Part shown: positions 1 through 9,750 of the stretch, one piece after another
How positions within the stretch are numbered: the first letter of the stretch is position 1
Layout of the letters: each line of letters starts with the position of its first letter
From: Protula sp. h YS-2021
Lineage: Eukaryota > Annelida > Polychaeta > Sabellida > Serpulidae
Length of the DNA stretch: 64,000 nucleotides
NCBI GenBank assembly: GCA_949752745.1
Contig: OX457027.1
Span: 86,311,094 to 86,375,093 of the forward strand
Direction: 5' to 3'
Notes under the pieces: model-generated
Seen by the model: the letters and a program-made list of their open reading frames with translations, nothing else
Told to the model about the DNA's origin: nothing
Databases searched by the model: none
Translations under genes and position numbers: made by a program

Positions 1-674
1 ACAAAGTGTCGTTATAAAAATTTCACTTCACCTTCACAGAGCGAGCCCAGATTTTCTGCTGATAACACAATCGAAGGCGCGCTGCCTGATCAAGAATTAA
101 GTATAAAAAAATTGCTAAGCCAATGGATACTAAATGGGATTTTGGACACGACAATCCATAATGTCGTTCACAGAAACGTGCATAAAGGGCAGAGACGAGT
201 TACCCCACTTGGTGGCGTAACATCTCCACTACTAGGGAACTAGTCATTTCGCACATGCTACCACTATCTTTTCGTCCCCTTTTGGAGGTTTCATATATAA
301 TTCTTTTCAACTTTATAAAAATGTGAAGACACTTTCGAGCACTTGTTTAAATAGGCTTATTTTTTCTGGAGTTATTCAAGAAGGTGTAAGTAACATTGGC
401 TAGCAGTCCTTTTATTCGTGAGCATATTTCCCTGAGTAACTCACTAACTTTCATTGGTTTCTCAGTTCCCCACAGAGTAAAAGCCTAGATATGCACATCA
501 TTGGACTCGTTTTGAGCAAACGCGTGGAAACCACCCAAGTTTCACAGCAGGAAATTACAAAATTTTGCACACATTTTTGACAAATTGAAATTGTTACCAT
601 ATTTTACCCTATGCCTTTGCATCACTCTTTAGTATCTAAAGTGTGCACAATTTGTCAATGCTGCTGTAGTCGTT
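1..674. other. Downstream flank of the Artemis-like gene, no gene seen
   Basis: AT-rich sequence 3' of the minus-strand Artemis-like gene. No convincing coding segment or structured repeat was recognised. It would carry the 3' UTR if cleavage occurs beyond the AATAAA that overlaps the stop codon; a second minus-strand AATAAA lies near 410-417. Confidence 0.5.
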
Positions 675-679
675 TTATT
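674..679 (-). terminator. Polyadenylation signal overlapping the Artemis-like stop
   Basis: On the minus strand the end of the frame reads GAATAAAACG, so an AATAAA hexamer contains the TAA stop codon. If used, the 3' UTR would be only tens of bases. Confidence 0.4.
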
Positions 680-885
680 CACCTTCCTTCATGTTGTCTT
701 CTTTTTCCTCACCGCCTTCATCGTCACCATCCGTGTCCTCGTCGTCCTCGTCGCTGACGTAACCGACCAGATCGCCGAACGACCCACCGGCCGCGGGGCT
801 GAAGCGCTTCATCATCTCCTCATCTTCCGGTAGCAGGTCGTTGTCGCTGCCACTGTCGGAGTCGTCGCTCCCTGCTGCGAGGCAC
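675..885 (-). CDS. DCLRE1C: Artemis-like exon 15 (acidic C-terminus)
   Basis: Residues 536-605 and stop TAA. Very acidic: runs of S/D/E such as SDDSDSGSDND and VSDEDDEDTDGDD. Phase fits exon 14. The acceptor and first ~60 exon bases recur twice more upstream (886-1130). Confidence 0.78.
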
Positions 886-3800
886 CTGCACGCCAATCAA
901 ATTACGGAATCAGTCAAGCAATAGGCTGTCGCTATCAGTGTCGTCAAGGCAGAGCTCGCCCACCCCCCGCCCGCGTGGCACCTGCACGCCAAACAATTTA
1001 CAGAACCAGTCAATCAATAGGCTGTCCCTATCAATGTCGTCAAACCAGAGCTCGCTTCCCCCCCCCCCCCCCCCCAGCGTGGCACCTGCAAGGCAATCAA
1101 TTTATAGAGCCCATCAATCAATAGAATGATGAGTCGTCGATCGTTTGGCTACCTTTTTCACGCAAACAGTCTATTAATATTTACCATTTCTAACCTGTCG
1201 CATTTACCTGTTGACAAAATAGCCAAAGATTCTTTCTTGAATCACGAAATGCCTATACTTCATTACAATTTGATGTGACATACCTGATGTTACTTTCGTC
1301 GTTTTCTTCAATGTCTTTCGACTCGTTCATTTCCGTGAATGACTCGTTTTTCTCCGACTCATCGCTCGAGATGTTTCCGAATAAAGTGGGAAAGGCTGTG
1401 GCATCACAGAGCACCTTTTCAGTGTCTTCCGCCTGCAGTAGATCAAACAACACTTAAAAATTTGCCGCTTTCCAGCACAGAGTCCGACAGTTTCGATTGT
1501 TGACAGTTTATGGGTCACAGATTGCGAACTCCATTTAAAATGTTCACAAAACTTTTAATTGAGATACTCTATCTCAAATGTATACAGAATATTTAATAGA
1601 GCCACTTTAACTCATTTATTTTTATTTTTTCAAACAAAACTCATGTAAATTAATAAAAACAGCTTCTTTTATGTTTACTTTAATTAATAATAAGAAAACA
1701 TATTCGTTCAAATAGGTACAAATAGGTATACACCACACCTCAAGTTCTATGACCTCTCACCTCGGTGGGCTTGACCTCACTGTCCGTGACCTGCGTGGCC
1801 TTGACTTCAGTGGTCTTGACCTCTGTGTCCTTGACCTCGGCCTTGACCTCTGTGTGCCTGACACCCGTTTCATGCCTTTCTTTCAAGTCTGCCTCCGGGT
1901 TTGTGGGTTTTGACAGTATTTCTGATTTAGACTTGGTGTCATTCTTAGGTTTTTTCGGAGGTGAGTCATCCATGAAATCAAAGCAGTGGTCATCAGAGAA
2001 CTGACCTGCGTCAACAAAATAGCAACCACATATTTTCAAGTGTTTGGCCCGTCCTGATGCTGTACTTGCGGGCAATTTTCTGCTCTACTCAGGCTGAATG
2101 GTTAAATAATACGGGGGATAGATCAAGGGGCTGGATACTCTGTAATGGATCTAGATAAGCGTAAGAGGCCTGTGAATGAACCGCGCCGCAGTGACCAATC
2201 GCTGTGGTGACGTTCGTGTGAACATGAAGCGCGAAGTTTCATACGCGGTCAGATAACGCACAATTTACTTAACATTTCCTTACACGGAAGTGCAGTGTCA
2301 CTCGGTGCATGTTATACGTGAGAAGCGAACAAGGCGCTTACTCGACTCTCTCCGCGTTCTCTTCTTCCGTATCTTCAGCTTGCCCAGCGGTCGGGCTTCC
2401 TGCGAGCCATGCTGCGAGCGCGCCTTTCTGGCCAGTCTCAGAAAGTGGTTCAATCTCTCTTGTACCTGAAATGAATGAATTATATTAAATGTATTAAAAC
2501 ATATTTCCTTCAAATTTGTTTCAATTAACAACGAGCTAGGTCAGTAATGTTCATACTAATTCTCTATTTAAAATAAAACTATCGAAGAGTTGGTAGCCCG
2601 CAGCACCTATCGGGAGGTGGCAGGCAAAGGATTTCTTACTTTGCAAATTATTTAGTATTAATACGAGTATTTACCTTGATTTCTGTTGAATTTATTGGTA
2701 CGACATTTGGAAAAGCCCGCCCTGGCTTAAGGAACATGAGGGCGTCTCTGACTTCACTATACGAGGCGTGAAACGAATAACACACCCTGCAACAAAATGT
2801 CAAGGACATCAACATTTCATCTTTAACACTGCTTTGCTTTGTACATCAAACATAACATTTCTACTGACACAACGAAGACACACGTCTTTACCATTCAAAT
2901 TTCTTCTTAATCTCCCAGAGTGCTTAAACGACATTTTAATCTCACAGAGTGCTGAAATGACATTTCAATCTCCTAGAGTGCTTAAATGACATTTTAACCT
3001 CCCAGATGCTTAAATGGCATTTTAATCTCACAGATGCTTAAAGGACATTTTAATCTGACAGAGTACTTTAATGATATTTTAATCTCCCAGAGTGCTTAAA
3101 AAGCGTTTTAATCTTCCAGAGTGCTTGAAGGACATTTTAATCTGACAGAGTGCTTGAATGACATTTTAATCTTTAATGATATTTTAATCTCCCAGAGTGC
3201 TTAAAAAGCGTTTTAATCTTCCAGAGTGCTTGAAGGACATTTTAATCTGACAGAGTGCTTTAATGACATTTTAATCTCCCAGAGTGCTTAAAAAGCGTTT
3301 TAATCTTCAAGAGTGCTTGAAGGACATTTTACTCTCACAGAGTGCTTAAATGACATTTTAATCTCCCAGAGTGCTTAAACATTTTAATCTGACAGAGTGC
3401 TTTAATGATATTTTAATCTCCCAGAGTGTTTAAATAGCGTTTTAATCTCCCAGAGTGCATAAATGGCATCGCGCTGACCTGTAGAAGTGATCATTGATCA
3501 TCTTGACGCACTTCTCGGTGCCCACATGCTGCACGAAGGCCATGGTGGAGAGCTTGACAGTCCTCACCTGCAGCTCGTCCCCGCGGTGAGGCGGCAAGTA
3601 GCCACACGGCAGCCCGTGCTTGCTGCGCTTCCTCGTATAGTGCTCCTGAACACAGTAAACAACAGCACGGTGAAATATGTTTTACACAATGAACATTGTT
3701 AACAGCATCCCCCACCTCTCCCAGGCACATAAAATATCATACTTAAGATGGAGCGGATCGTAAGGAGACGACCACAAACCCCTTCATTTCTTATGCGTAG

Positions 3801-6800
3801 GCTATATTTAAATTCATTTTTTATGTTTTTATAAGTAACTAATTGATGTAAAATATCAACATAGTGTACTGTTCTCATTCAGTACTCATTTACTACCGTG
3901 GATTTGCAGGCGTGGATCTGCGTCACCGCTGGGTTTGGGGTTGTGAATGAATGCGTATCTCCCACTTTGCGATACTCAGCAAACTTCTTGCGATTGACGT
4001 GTACCTAAGAGAAAACAGAGCAACAACAGCTGAAAGCAGTTCCCATGGAGTTTCTAATCCACCTTAAATTTCACATAACGCGTGGACTCCAGTATTGTCA
4101 CTCAAGTCTTACCATTCCAGGATTTCCACTCCGGCCTTAACACTCCGGCCTTACCACTCCTGTCTTACTACTCCGGCCTTACAACTTCAGCCTCACCACT
4201 CCGGCCTTACCACTCCAGCCTCAACACTCCGGCCTTACCACTCCAGCCTTACCATTCCGGCCTTACTACCCCAGCCTTACCACTCCGGCCTTACCACTCC
4301 GGCCTTACCATTCCGGCCTTACCACTCCGGCCTTACCATTCCGGCCTTACCACTCCAGCCTTACCATTCCGGCCTTACCACTCCAACCTCACCACTCCAG
4401 CCTTACCACTCCGGCCTCACCACTCCAGCCTTACCACTCCAGCCTTACCACTCCAGCCTTACCACTTAGGCTTCACCACTCCAGTCTTACCACTAAAGCC
4501 TTACCTCTCAAGCCTTATTACTTCATTACATAAGACATGCAAATTAACTTTTCTTCAGTAACTAATACAACCGTATTCTGGTTGATAATTACACATGCTG
4601 ATGTTCAGTGTCACTGTGTAATTGCTCACAACGCTGCTGTTATGTTGATATTAAATCACTTTACCTTCATATTGAAATGGTTGCTGATTTCCCGATACAG
4701 TTGTTCATAGCCCAGTCCAGCGGCGTGGCTGAGGTGTATCACGTGATGCGGGCTCTGTGTTATCCACTCCTCTACAAAATGCACACACGTCACACGCAAT
4801 CAGTATGTTACGCACCTCACCTATCCACTCTCTACAAAAATACACACGTCACACGCAATCAGTATGTTACACACCTCAGCTATCCACTCATCTACAAAAT
4901 GTACACACGTCACACGCAATCAGTATGTTACACACCTCAGCTATCCACTCCTCTACAAATATACACACGTCACACGCAGTCAGTATGTTACACACCTCAC
5001 CTATCCTCTCCTCTACAATATATGCACACGTCACACGCAATCAGTATGTTACACACCTCACCTACCCTCTCCTCTACAATATATGCACACGTCACACGCA
5101 ATCAGTATGTTACACACCTCACCGATCCACTCCTCTATAAAGTGTACAAATGTCACACGCTGTCAGTATGTCACACACCTCACCGATCCACTCCTCTACA
5201 AATATACACACGTCACACGCAGTCAGTATGTTACACATCTCACCTATCTTCTCTACAAAGTGTACACACGTCACACGCAATCAGTGTGCCACACACTCAT
5301 CGATCCACTCTTCTACAAAGTGCATACACGTCACACGCAATCAGTATGTTACACACATCACCTATCCACTCCTGTAGACGCACACACTCAGTCAGTAGTA
5401 TACACCCCTCATTCTGTATAACCACAGGAACAGAACTCACCAATGACTTTGATGGCACACTGAACACTTTCCTCTCTCGGCGGTATGTACATGGCCTCCG
5501 GGGAACAGAACGTCGTGTCAATGTACACACTCTTTATGTCCTTTACACTGAAAATAAAACCAAACCGAAACATTAAAAATAGTTTACCTTTTCTTTCAAC
5601 ATTATTTGCCTTTTGTGCACTCACGTTATATTTATCTTGCGATCAAATCCTTTGTTTTGCTGTAAATAAATTGTGATCATCGATCGTGAATGCCGCTTTT
5701 ATTTTCTTGTTATTTACGGAACAGAACGATTTATTTGGTAACTCAAATAACCTGTACCTCTACATACGAAGAAAGTACTCACCCATTTCCACAATTGAGT
5801 GCATGCATTCTCTCAAATTCACACCGGCTCAGTCGGAAATCCCCGGTGTACAATATTGTGCCCGAATTTCCCTCAATTAAAAACCTGGAAAGCAAAGTCA
5901 CAGCCAAATAATACAGCCCCGACAACTGCGAAGAATGCATACTTGGATTTTTCACCATAAAAATGTCTTAACAAGAAAAACGAAGTGCGGAGTCATTTAA
6001 AGTCAGTTCAATTATATTTTTACTTATTTAATTTTTTTTTAAAGTAATACAATACCACCACCGAGTCATAACTCCAAAAGTCATGTTTCTTGTGATGCTG
6101 ACAGTTGGATCACTCTAAAACTTTGATAACGCAGCCGAATGAAATACAGATGAGAGACAACATTTGTCCAAGACCGAAGTCCCAGCTTACAGATAAGAGA
6201 TAAGGAAGCTTACATGACGGATCCAGGACAATGTTTTGCTGGGAGTAAAGTGACGGTCACATTTTCTTTTACCTTTAAGTAGCAAAAGACTTGTATTAGC
6301 ATGAAGGAATCGGTTTAATATCCACTTACTGCGCCCAGATAATTTTTTTCAACACAGCTAGTAACTGACGCAAATCTGGATATGTGTTAGCTTTATAATA
6401 CATTTCATAAAAATGATCAAAATCTGAAAACTGCGTCATAACACGAATTCCCTAGGGATTATTTGAAATCCTCCATAACACTGACTCCCAGTAATATATA
6501 TTAAAAATACAAGGAACATAAAACACCAACACCACCTTACATTGTCTCGCTTAAATCGTTCGTACTGTTGAGGCCAAAACCACAAATAATACCCCAATCC
6601 TGAATCAGTACTACAAATGCACTGTATTTACATATAAAAGCTGTATCTGCAAATTCGAAAATGTGCGGGCAATCCCGCACCTTCATTGCCCGCACCTTCT
6701 TCGAAAAAGTGCGGGATTTTGTATTTTGGTGCGGGATTTTGGATATCAATGGCAAAAAGCATATTCAATTTTATCACTGTCTATAAACAGTAGTAAAAAT

Positions 6801-9750
6801 AAGTGAAAACAATGGCGATATCCTCCCACACTATGTCAGAGTTTTCCAGTTTGTCGTTAGCTAAGGGTAGCACAATTTAAAAATCATATAAACTACATCA
6901 TAAATAGACCATTGTTGTTTTTAAAATTCCGCACCATTTGTAAATACCTTTTTTCAGAAAAGTGCGAGATTGGTTCAAAAAGTGCGGCGGGAATGCCGCA
7001 CTTCCCGCATAGTAGATACAGCCCTGCATATTCTCACAAGATACTGATCTACGAGACAAACAAACATGGTCCTACCAAGCCAGTGTGTGGATCTGTAACC
7101 GGCAGCATGTGGCCTTCTTCAAGATCCAAGGCAACCTGTGTTGAAATAGGTGACAGATTGTGATAGATTTCGATGAGAACTCAAAACGCTCACTAACAAA
7201 CCAGAACTCGAGTAGTGCAAGTAATACGCTGGCGAATTGTTTACATATAGGGATTTGACGAAACGGAAGGGAATTAATAAACTATACATGCACCCACCAA
7301 GCCCTTTTTGAAGCACCAGAAGAGAAAGACAAGAATTCTGTCTGAGTTAAAGCTGTTCCAGCAACAATTTCAGGCCACCCACTTAATACGTCAGCTACAT
7401 TTCGCAAAGTTTTAGGGGAGGGCTTTGCTACTTCCTGCAGATATTAAACAGAAAATTCTCCTGCTCTTGTCCACCCGTCTCCCCGAGCAACCTACATGGC
7501 ATACTTACAATAGATCTGCCTAATTGTGGCCATTTCTGGACAGCCGTGGATATAAATTCTTCAAGAAGAAGCAAATCTCTCGTGACAGAACTGCAATACA
7601 GCTTAATATCTTTGCTGCGAAGTAAAAATAATAAATTAAAATAACATCTTAGATATTTGAAAAGGCAACACATTTGGGCACACACATAAAACATTTCCCC
7701 GACTATACATACACATATGCAACTACAACACTCAAGAGAACACACAATAAGGACATCAAACTGCATAATTTCACATCTTCTGGCTTACATGACAAAAAGC
7801 TAATATAATTAAAAATTATCCAATAAAAAAATCTGCTGTTCCACTTAAGTGGCAACGTATTGTTTGTTACACACTTTGCGCACGTTTTTTAAATACTTTC
7901 CACACACTGACTTTGACTTAGTTTTCATCACGATTTTATTTACCTGCACTGCAGTCTGTAGAGAAATTCTTCTTTGAAAAGACCAACAGTATGATCTAAA
8001 ATAAAAAGAAGACCGACATGTAAGTACCGCTCTTCAAAAGATCTTGTACATTTGCCATCTGTCTTTTGTTGGTCGTACACAGCGAAGACCAACACGACAA
8101 ACACATCAGTGAACTGACAACTCTTTGCAACATATCTTCTTGACCTTCGCCAAATTCCAAACAAGAATACATGGCGGAAGATAACTTTTCTGTACTTTAA
8201 TAAAGAAATAAAAGATATACAGCCCATTAAAAATTGCGCCTGTTCTACAACAAGGGAACAGTGAGCAATTTTTTTTGTAAATGTTTGAACAATTGGGGCT
8301 GAAGGATTCGCGCCTCAGAACATGAAGTTGACCCCTGTTCGATTAACAATGTAAGCCTTCTTAGCTCTGACAAAGAGATATACGATGTCATTTTAGTCAG
8401 AGCTGACGGAACTAATGCCCCCGTTTTATTGGACGTATCTGAAAAAAATAATAAATCCAGAAAATGTTTCGAAAATGTCCCAATAAAACACTCCAGATAA
8501 TGTATCGAGAATATAAAAGGCTGCCGGGAGCGCCGTCGTATCTAGTGAACTGGCTTTGGTGCAATTCTATCTAGTAGATAGCAATCAAATTTGCAACGAG
8601 TTTTATGAAGAGTATTATTCCAACATCAAAATAATCGGTAATTTATATCAAAAGATGCCCACACTTTTTTGGCAGCCATTTTGACTAGTAGTCCTAGATG
8701 ACTCTTGCGGTCTTCCCATGACAGCAAGAGTCATAGTTTCTACAATAGGAAATGTCACCGATGTCAATTTTCAAATCTCGGCGCACGACTGGGGCCAACG
8801 GCGTTATTTTAGAAAGGGTGCATCACATAAATGGCCCAATTATAAATTATGGCGCACAAGTTTGATGGTCAGATAACAATGTTTTACTGAGATCAGGATA
8901 TCGAATCCCTCATTATCGCCCACAACAATAGTGAATACACAGTTGCAAAACCAAGCTTTACTCTAGTTTGGGAGTTTCGCTGAGGTCGAAAATAATGCGC
9001 CAGGGTATTTCTCTTTTAAAGAAAAAGCCTGCCAGTTCGAGACTCGGTGTCCTTGAACGTGCGCCGAAAGATCCGGAGCCTCGAAAATTGGACTATTTTA
9101 CTCGGTGCGCAGAAAAAGGATTATGGGAAAATTATTTAACTGTACAGCTCGATACACTCCGCAACGTTTCGAAAATCAGAAAACGTTTCTTGTCTTTTTC
9201 TGATGTCTCGAAACATTTTACATTATCCTTGCCCAATAAAACGCACCCAACATTTCGCATTAACTTTCTGTAAATGTTTGAATAATTGGGACTGGTATAC
9301 AGGATTCGTGCCTCAGAACATTTGAAGTTGACCCCTAATAGCGGGACAAAATAAGTTTTCGTAGCTTTGACAAAGAGATATACGATGTTATTTAAGTCAC
9401 AGCTGACTCGGAGCAACTTACGGTGTGAACCTTTTAAAATACTTTTTCTTTTAACTTCCACTACGAGCAGTTTTCGGTAAGATACGCCATTGACCGAATT
9501 CATAAAGCTATATTATGTCGCGAGGCAGTTGTTTTATGTATTAAGTTTCTCAATTTTGAAGTTACTTTGCACTTTGACGTCGATGACAGGTGAGAGAAAC
9601 AAAAAAAATGAGTTTGGTCGAGCGATAATACAAGATTTTACCTGTGTGATTGTGTGAAAGAAGAAATATTGAGTTTCTCAGGTTTCCACCATCAAACCGA
9701 TCTATAGATATAAATGGATATTCCTTTGTTTTCCCACAAAAGGTGCTCAT
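675..9750 (-). CDS. DCLRE1C: Artemis-like nuclease (DNA cross-link repair 1C), 15 exons, 605 residues
   Basis: Artemis is the nuclear nuclease that, with DNA-PKcs, opens hairpins and trims ends in non-homologous end joining; that role is family knowledge. Joining fifteen GT-AG exons, all in phase, gives 605 residues (human 692). Seen: N-terminal ISIDRFD; HNHTDH metal motif (H33, H35, D37, H38, the same numbers as human); HCPGS with H123; LYTGDF with D144; YIDTTF with D173; beta-CASP segments QIHAC and SFHASYSE (H332, the likely equivalent of human H319); then RPLGKL, matching the end of the catalytic core. Residues about 400-605 are disordered and acidic, with a TEVK repeat. The start ATG has an in-frame TGA directly two codons upstream and an A at -3. 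DCLRE1A/1B are less likely because of the Artemis-type N-terminus and PLGKL segment. Introns carry several tandem arrays, two of which include splice acceptors. Confidence 0.93.
886..1130. repeat. Triplicated exon-15 acceptor region
   Basis: Together with 870-885 this makes three ~100-base copies, with GGCACCTGCA at 881, 977 and 1081. On the minus strand each is a TGCAG|GTGCC acceptor plus a decayed copy of the start of exon 15. The third copy carries a long C/G homopolymer at about 1060-1076. Confidence 0.8.
1284..1432 (-). CDS. DCLRE1C: Artemis-like exon 14
   Basis: Residues 487-535 plus two bases, in the disordered tail: AEDTEKVLCDATAFPTLFGN followed by serine/glutamate-rich sequence. No conserved domain; supported by clean acceptor (CTACTGCAG), donor (GTATGT) and matching phase on both sides. 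Confidence 0.78.
1761..2005 (-). CDS. DCLRE1C: Artemis-like exon 13 with TEVK coding repeat
   Basis: Residues 405-486. Starts SQFSDDHCFDFMDD (cf. the acidic patch after the human core), then lysine/serine-rich linker. About residues 459-486 are seven degenerate five-residue units of the TEVK type. The donor GTGAGA falls inside the last unit. Confidence 0.82.
2342..2465 (-). CDS. DCLRE1C: Artemis-like exon 12
   Basis: Residues 364-404 plus one base. Ends the folded core with RPLGKLKIRKKRTRRES, the counterpart of human YKPLGKLKRARTVHRDS, a basic stretch before the disordered tail. Confidence 0.9.
2675..2786 (-). CDS. DCLRE1C: Artemis-like exon 11
   Basis: Residues 326-363. Contains VCYSFHASYSEVRDAL with catalytic-region H332 and FPNVVPI, aligning with YPNVIPV of human Artemis. 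Diagnostic for the Artemis assignment. Confidence 0.95.
2905..3470. repeat. Minisatellite in Artemis-like intron 10
   Basis: About 18 degenerate copies of a roughly 30-base unit of the form TTTTAATCTCCCAGAGTGC plus TTAAATGACA. It starts only eight bases inside the intron from the exon 10 donor but contains no exon sequence. Confidence 0.88.
3479..3645 (-). CDS. DCLRE1C: Artemis-like exon 10
   Basis: Residues 271-325 plus two bases. Reads KHGLPCGYLPP then VRTVKLSTMAF, corresponding to the family segment ending IKPSTMWF. The longest open reading here is in another frame and is a shadow. Confidence 0.88.
3897..4004 (-). CDS. DCLRE1C: Artemis-like exon 9
   Basis: Residues 235-270, phase 0 at both ends. 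Starts VHVNRKKF and ends TQIHACKST, aligning with VHVNKLDMF and TQIHAC of vertebrate Artemis. Confidence 0.92.
4100..4510. repeat. 15-base minisatellite in Artemis-like intron 8
   Basis: Units of CACTCCGGCCTTAC and CACTCCAGCCTTAC type repeat about 25 times. As the unit is a multiple of three, several frames stay open and give spurious proline-rich ORFs. Confidence 0.9.
4665..4771 (-). CDS. DCLRE1C: Artemis-like exon 8
   Basis: Residues 199-234, WITQSPHHVIHL to AGLGYEQLYREI, matching the start of the beta-CASP region. Its acceptor and first dozen bases form the first unit of the 60-base array at 4762-5400. Confidence 0.9.
4762..5400. repeat. 60-base tandem array carrying the exon 8 acceptor
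   Basis: About eleven units of ~60 bases: a TATCCACTCCTCTACAAA block followed by TACACACGTCACACGCAATC and AGTATGTTACACACCTCAC. On the minus strand TTTGTAG|AGGAGTGGATA is the real acceptor and exon start at 4771, and it is repeated with small changes in most units. Confidence 0.9.
5441..5547 (-). CDS. DCLRE1C: Artemis-like exon 7
   Basis: Residues 163-198 plus one base. Contains DIKSVYIDTTFC with D173, followed by IPPREES, as in human Artemis. Confidence 0.93.
5783..5884 (-). CDS. DCLRE1C: Artemis-like exon 6
   Basis: Residues 129-162 plus two bases. Contains GTILYTGDFRL with metal-binding D144, a hallmark of the metallo-beta-lactamase fold. Confidence 0.93.
6214..6272 (-). CDS. DCLRE1C: Artemis-like exon 5
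   Basis: A 59-base exon coding residues 110-128. Contains VTVTLLPAKHCPGSV with metal-ligand H123. Phase forces the acceptor at TTAAAG before GTAAAAG rather than the AG three codons further in. Confidence 0.88.
6639..7024. mobile_element. MITE-like inverted-repeat element in Artemis-like intron 4
   Basis: Left end GCTGTATCTGC and right end (read on minus) GGCTGTATCTACT are inverted copies, and GTGCGGGA / CCCGCAC motifs cluster inside both ends. About 385 bases, no coding capacity. Boundaries approximate. Confidence 0.5.
7076..7135 (-). CDS. DCLRE1C: Artemis-like exon 4
   Basis: A 60-base phase-0 exon coding residues 90-109 (starts VALDLEEG). This loop is poorly conserved in the family, so the call rests on phase, splice sites and position. 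Confidence 0.75.
7509..7614 (-). CDS. DCLRE1C: Artemis-like exon 3
   Basis: Residues 54-89. Reads KDIKLYCSSVTRDLLL, the counterpart of the human LYCSPVTKELLL segment. Donor GTAAGT. Confidence 0.9.
7944..7995 (-). CDS. DCLRE1C: Artemis-like exon 2
   Basis: A 52-base exon coding residues 37-53. Its first two bases complete D37 and the next codon is H38, so the HxHxDH zinc-binding motif is split by the intron. Too short to appear as a convincing ORF on its own; recognised by phase and by alignment to the family. Confidence 0.88.
8275..8415 (+). repeat. Interspersed repeat copy (family A)
   Basis: Matches 9268-9416 directly and part of 23060-23420 in inverse orientation: GTAAATGTTTGAA, GATTCG.GCCTCAGAACAT, GACAAAGAGATATACGATGT. 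Non-coding; lies in Artemis-like intron 1. Confidence 0.75.
9268..9416 (+). repeat. Interspersed repeat copy (family A)
   Basis: Second copy of the family seen at 8275-8415. The open frame at 8968-9273 runs into it and shows no protein similarity I recognise. The CAATAAAACGCAC stretch just before it resembles an inverted form of sequence near 8430, so the two may be ends of one element. Confidence 0.7.
9642..9750 (-). CDS. DCLRE1C: Artemis-like exon 1
   Basis: Residues 1-36 plus one base. Begins MSTF and carries YPFISIDRFD, the typical Artemis start, and ends inside the metal motif (HNHT). Donor GTAAAA. Confidence 0.92.

Noticed and set aside
4762..5400. CRISPR-like regular spacing of repeats
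   Set aside because: The units are contiguous tandem copies without unique spacers, in a eukaryotic intron.
4082..5576. Long open frames of 124-322 residues on the plus strand
   Set aside because: They are translations of the 15-base and 60-base tandem arrays in introns of the minus-strand Artemis-like gene; the products are pure repeat with no conserved domain.
8968..9273. 101-residue plus-strand ORF as a gene
   Set aside because: It runs through interspersed repeat sequence inside Artemis-like intron 1 and shows no domain.
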